Assembly (NCBI GenBank): GCA_903835255.1
Contig: CAILMI010000029.1
Location: 62,001 to 126,000 of the forward strand
Length of the DNA stretch: 64,000 nt
DNA from: an uncultured Verrucomicrobia subdivision 3 bacterium
GTDB taxonomy: Bacteria; Verrucomicrobiota; Verrucomicrobiia; Limisphaerales; UBA11358
Reading direction: 5' to 3'
Shown piece by piece: positions 62,301 through 64,000 of this stretch. Each line of letters opens with the position of its first letter. Position 1 is the stretch's first letter. The notes below the pieces were generated by a model. That model made no database searches and was not told where the DNA came from. It saw only the letters and a program-made list of their open reading frames with translations. Made by a program: the position numbers and the translations under genes.

Positions 62301-64000
62301 GTGACCCAAATCCGCTATCCGCAACTCACCAACACCTATTCCTACGACGCGCTGAACCAGTTGACTAATATGGTGGACGCCGCAGGCACGACAGCGCGGA
62401 GATACACACCGGCTGGATTATTGGCGAGCGAAGGTGGCTTATGGACTGGCGACACAGTGAGCATTGGCTTTACCAACCAACTACGAACCAGCTTGACCAT
62501 CGGCTCATCGTGGAATCAAAGTTACGGATATGATCTTGAGCGGAGGCTGGTGTCGTTAAGTTCTCCAGCAGGCGCATTCAATTACAACTACAATTTTCAA
62601 CCGGCATCGGCGCTAATAACGGAAATCGGCCTGCCGAATGGTTCTTACATCACAAACTTCTACGACCCGATGGCGCGATTACAGAAAACGGATTTGAAAA
62701 ATTATTGGGGACACACCCTGGACGGCTACGGCTATCAATATGACTCAGCGAACCAGCGGACAAACATCACGCGGGACCTTGGGCTGACTAGTTCCAGTGT
62801 CGCCATCGGGTACGATTCGGTCAGTCAAGTTATCTCATGGAAGGCGGTGGAAACCAATGGCGCACCGCGCCTGAATGAGCAGTTAGCTTGGGCGTATGAT
62901 GCGGCGGGCAATCTGCACGTCCGCACCAACGGCGCGCTGGTGCAAACTTTCAATGTGGATGCGTTGAATGAACTGACGAACATTGCGCGCACTGGCCCAA
63001 TGACCGTGAGCGGCGCCACGCCAGTCCCCGCCAGCAGCGTCACCGTGAACGGCAGCACGGCCGAGAAATATGGCGATTTCACCTTTGCCAGCACAAATCA
63101 CACCCTGGCGAACGGTAGCAACACCTTCACCAACATCGCGCAGAACACCTACGGATTAAAAACCACCAACAGCTACACCGTGAATTTGCCCGCAAGTGTG
63201 ACACTGGGTTTTGATTTAAACGGGAATCTAACGAATGACGGCCTGCGTTCGCTAGCCTATGATGCAGAAAATCAGTTGACCAACGCCCAGGTAGCGGGGC
63301 AATGGAGGACGGCTTTCAGCTATGATGGATTAAACCGTCGGCGGATTATGAAAAATTACAGCTGGAGCGGCAGCGGCTGGGTGCAGACCAATGAAATGCG
63401 GCTGATTTACGACGGCTTGAAAATTATTCAGGAACGCGACACGAACAACGCCGTACTTGTGACTTACACGCGGGGGAATGACATGAGCGGGACGTTGCAG
63501 GGAGCGGGCGGAATTGGCGGACTGTTGGCGCGGACGGATACGAGCGGTACTGACTATTATCACGCTGATGGCAGTGGCAACGTAACAGCACTCATGAATA
63601 CCAGCCAGCATATTGTAGGACGTTATCTGTACGGCCCGTTTGGCAGGCTACTCGGTCAGTGGGGAGCCAAGTCTGGAGCGAATGTAATGCGCTTTTCCAG
63701 TAAGCCATATCTCGCGCTGACAGACGATTATGATTTTGGCTTTCGCCGCTACCGGCCAGACTTGCAGCGATGGCTAAATCAAGACCCAATCGGGGAACGC
63801 GGCGGGTTAAACCTCTACGCCTATGTCTTAAATAATCCCATTAACAACATTGACCCACTCGGGCTTGATATAACTTTCTCTGGTTCTCCAGCAGAAAGAA
63901 AAGCGTTTATAGACGCGCTCCGAAGAGTCAGAAAAACCCCAAAGGGAAAAGAATTATGCAATAAATTGCTATTCTCTGACGATAAATATGACATAGGACC
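59394..64000 (+). CDS. RHS-repeat (polymorphic-toxin-like) protein, 3' end beyond window
   Basis: From ATG 59394 the frame runs to the window end (1535 residues seen). MTTARNLILTIIMLGAWSAQ plus A-GY is a signal peptide; next come NYQPPPPPCEDCVCPPG and a Gly-rich stretch ending GGGGSCSTCSQNG, then a beta-rich head domain. From ~240 there are many YD/RHS repeats (SITNALGNVTHFNYDNQGNL, TNRWTPEKGNTFYTFDAAGN). The core ends RRYRPDLQRWLNQDPIGERG, GLNLYAYVLNNPINNIDPLG (~1454-1491), the conserved boundary before a variable tip. Only 43 tip residues are visible (ITFSGSPAERKAFIDALRRV, then RKTPKGKELCNKL). RHS shells enclose a C-terminal toxin or enzyme and release it by self-cleavage. Tip identity is uncertain; an M91-type peptidase is one guess. 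Confidence 0.9.
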   Translation, partial: MTTARNLILTIIMLGAWSAQAGYPVNYQPPPPPCEDCVCPPGAGGTGGSSGGGAGAGGGHGGSGGGGSCSTCSQNGPTLGVSGSTGGMPDWKVNEPNMDLRIHDEPLAYQSSVGRVSFKIDYWQRDDRTPSANVFTLGQGWECSWQGYVATDGNPDDPVMLYAAGGGEMEFDDLTGATPSYYQNLRMLSLTDTNGNLAGYEVFHPSGAVDYYKYLATDINGVVQLAYLSEKIDPQGHATTFIYSPFNPATGVVQLHYVVDPDGKTNTLSYTNNGTLNYLISQVQDPFGHTAHFAYDANGFLTNVIDVAGLSSSFSYGSFSGSDNWTRIWNGSMWHLDTIYNPTNYWLDQLTTPYGATRFTFTDDSLANYDAANRSIIITEPNGSYQMFVHRGYTSFIGEIENSTGIPSSTPDGSGLDDGWIMYRNSFYWGRQQFANLSAEFQTTGATNWDLTQLTSQDYVKARWRKWAHSDDGGQSDALTMEQDPSPDGINPGEMTWFTYPNQSSPYYQGSSSMPSLTIKVLPDGSQWYEQYQTDQWGNRTNIISTWTQPDGSVGTRTNSYVYADNGQDLLATIRADGVTSASYGYNSNHQVLFQTNALGEVTRSTYNSNEQRTSTRLPSGFVTTNIYGTDGFIAQQIAIGFSTNSFTYTNGLVYTHTDERGLTVTNTWDALQRLTKVSYPDGTSISYSYKNLDLAKVVDRLGHTTSYGYNAIRQQIVETNTLNGVTRFGYCDCGALKSITNALGNVTHFNYDNQGNLINVIYPDGYSLTNQYNLIRQLTQRGDSSGAVLNFSYNQQGFPITISNAFGQLAAYGYDINDRQTNVIDANNVSVSTTFDNLGRPLTRSYPDSGNEKFGYTLNVSGPTSYTNQNRQATIYSYDALNRKISEAYPGVTTNQFAYNGAGDLLTLTDGRHQVTTWYLDIFGRVTSKVDALNHTMFNYAYNANGWLTNRWTPEKGNTFYTFDAAGNVTQIRYPQLTNTYSYDALNQLTNMVDAAGTTARRYTPAGLLASEGGLWTGDTVSIGFTNQLRTSLTIGSSWNQSYGYDLERRLVSLSSPAGAFNYNYNFQPASALITEIGLPNGSYITNFYDPMARLQKTDLKNYWGHTLDGYGYQYDSANQRTNITRDLGLTSSSVAIGYDSVSQVISWKAVETNGAPRLNEQLAWAYDAAGNLHVRTNGALVQTFNVDALNELTNIARTGPMTVSGATPVPASSVTVNGSTAEKYGDFTFASTNHTLANGSNTFTNIAQNTYGLKTTNSYTVNLPASVTLGFDLNGNLTNDGLRSLAYDAENQLTNAQVAGQWRTAFSYDGLNRRRIMKNYSWSGSGWVQTNEMRLIYDGLKIIQERDTNNAVLVTYTRGNDMSGTLQGAGGIGGLLARTDTSGTDYYHADGSGNVTALMNTSQHIVGRYLYGPFGRLLGQWGAKSGANVMRFSSKPYLALTDDYDFGFRRYRPDLQRWLNQDPIGERGGLNLYAYVLNNPINNIDPLGLDITFSGSPAERKAFIDALRRVRKTPKGKELCNKLLFSDDKYDIG

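Overview
The window looks like a chromosomal segment of a Gram-negative member of the Verrucomicrobiota, probably close to the Pedosphaera/Limisphaera group. The grounds are the roughly 60% G+C composition, outer-membrane and lipid-A-type genes, weak or absent Shine-Dalgarno sequences, the style of the LamG and RHS proteins at the right end, and several families of dispersed GC-rich intergenic repeats. This placement is inference from sequence style; there is no rRNA gene to confirm it. No tRNA, rRNA, CRISPR array or intact insertion sequence was seen.

Layout. 0-5 kb: the 3' part of an outer-membrane beta-barrel gene, a repeat-bearing spacer, then a leftward set of a GAF/PAS histidine-kinase-like protein (degenerate receiver, no phosphoacceptor His) and two small exported or membrane proteins. 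5.3-22 kb: a surface-polysaccharide cluster with four sugar-nucleotide SDR enzymes, a Wzx-type flippase, three glycosyltransferases, an acyltransferase, SAM methyltransferases, an RmlC-like epimerase next to a sugar C-methyltransferase, a frameshifted methyltransferase and a YfhO-like membrane protein. 22.5-28 kb: NUDIX hydrolase, YkgJ-like protein, and a leftward ruvC-ruvA-acyltransferase-priA block. 28-36 kb: accessory region with repeats, a GH35 beta-galactosidase whose first codons lie inside a repeat, a lone receiver protein, and a low-GC island holding a small possible DNA-binding protein behind a palindromic operator, a secreted protein, a HEAT-like protein and a lipoprotein.

36-40.6 kb is a methionine-cycle module: leftward metK, a four-helix-bundle protein and ahcY, with a divergent ArsR-methyltransferase fusion of the SahR type that probably senses S-adenosylhomocysteine. 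A hicBA toxin-antitoxin pair with a frameshifted hicA sits at the 3' end of that regulator, bracketed by a 33-bp direct repeat of the regulator's own terminal codons. 40.7-57 kb is housekeeping: leuS, coaX, birA, nadC (leftward), hemH, a Dabb protein, a YbhB-like protein, the fatty-acid operon fabD-fabG-acpP-fabF, pyrimidine nucleoside phosphorylase, pyrF, hisD and mtnA.

57.9-64 kb: a secreted LamG-fold protein followed by a very large RHS-repeat protein cut by the window edge, of which the first 43 residues of the variable C-terminal tip are visible. The least ordinary parts are the hicBA/regulator junction, the repeat families and the capture of one copy by the GH35 gene, the low-GC island with its promoter and operator layout, the His-less kinase, and the RHS tip.
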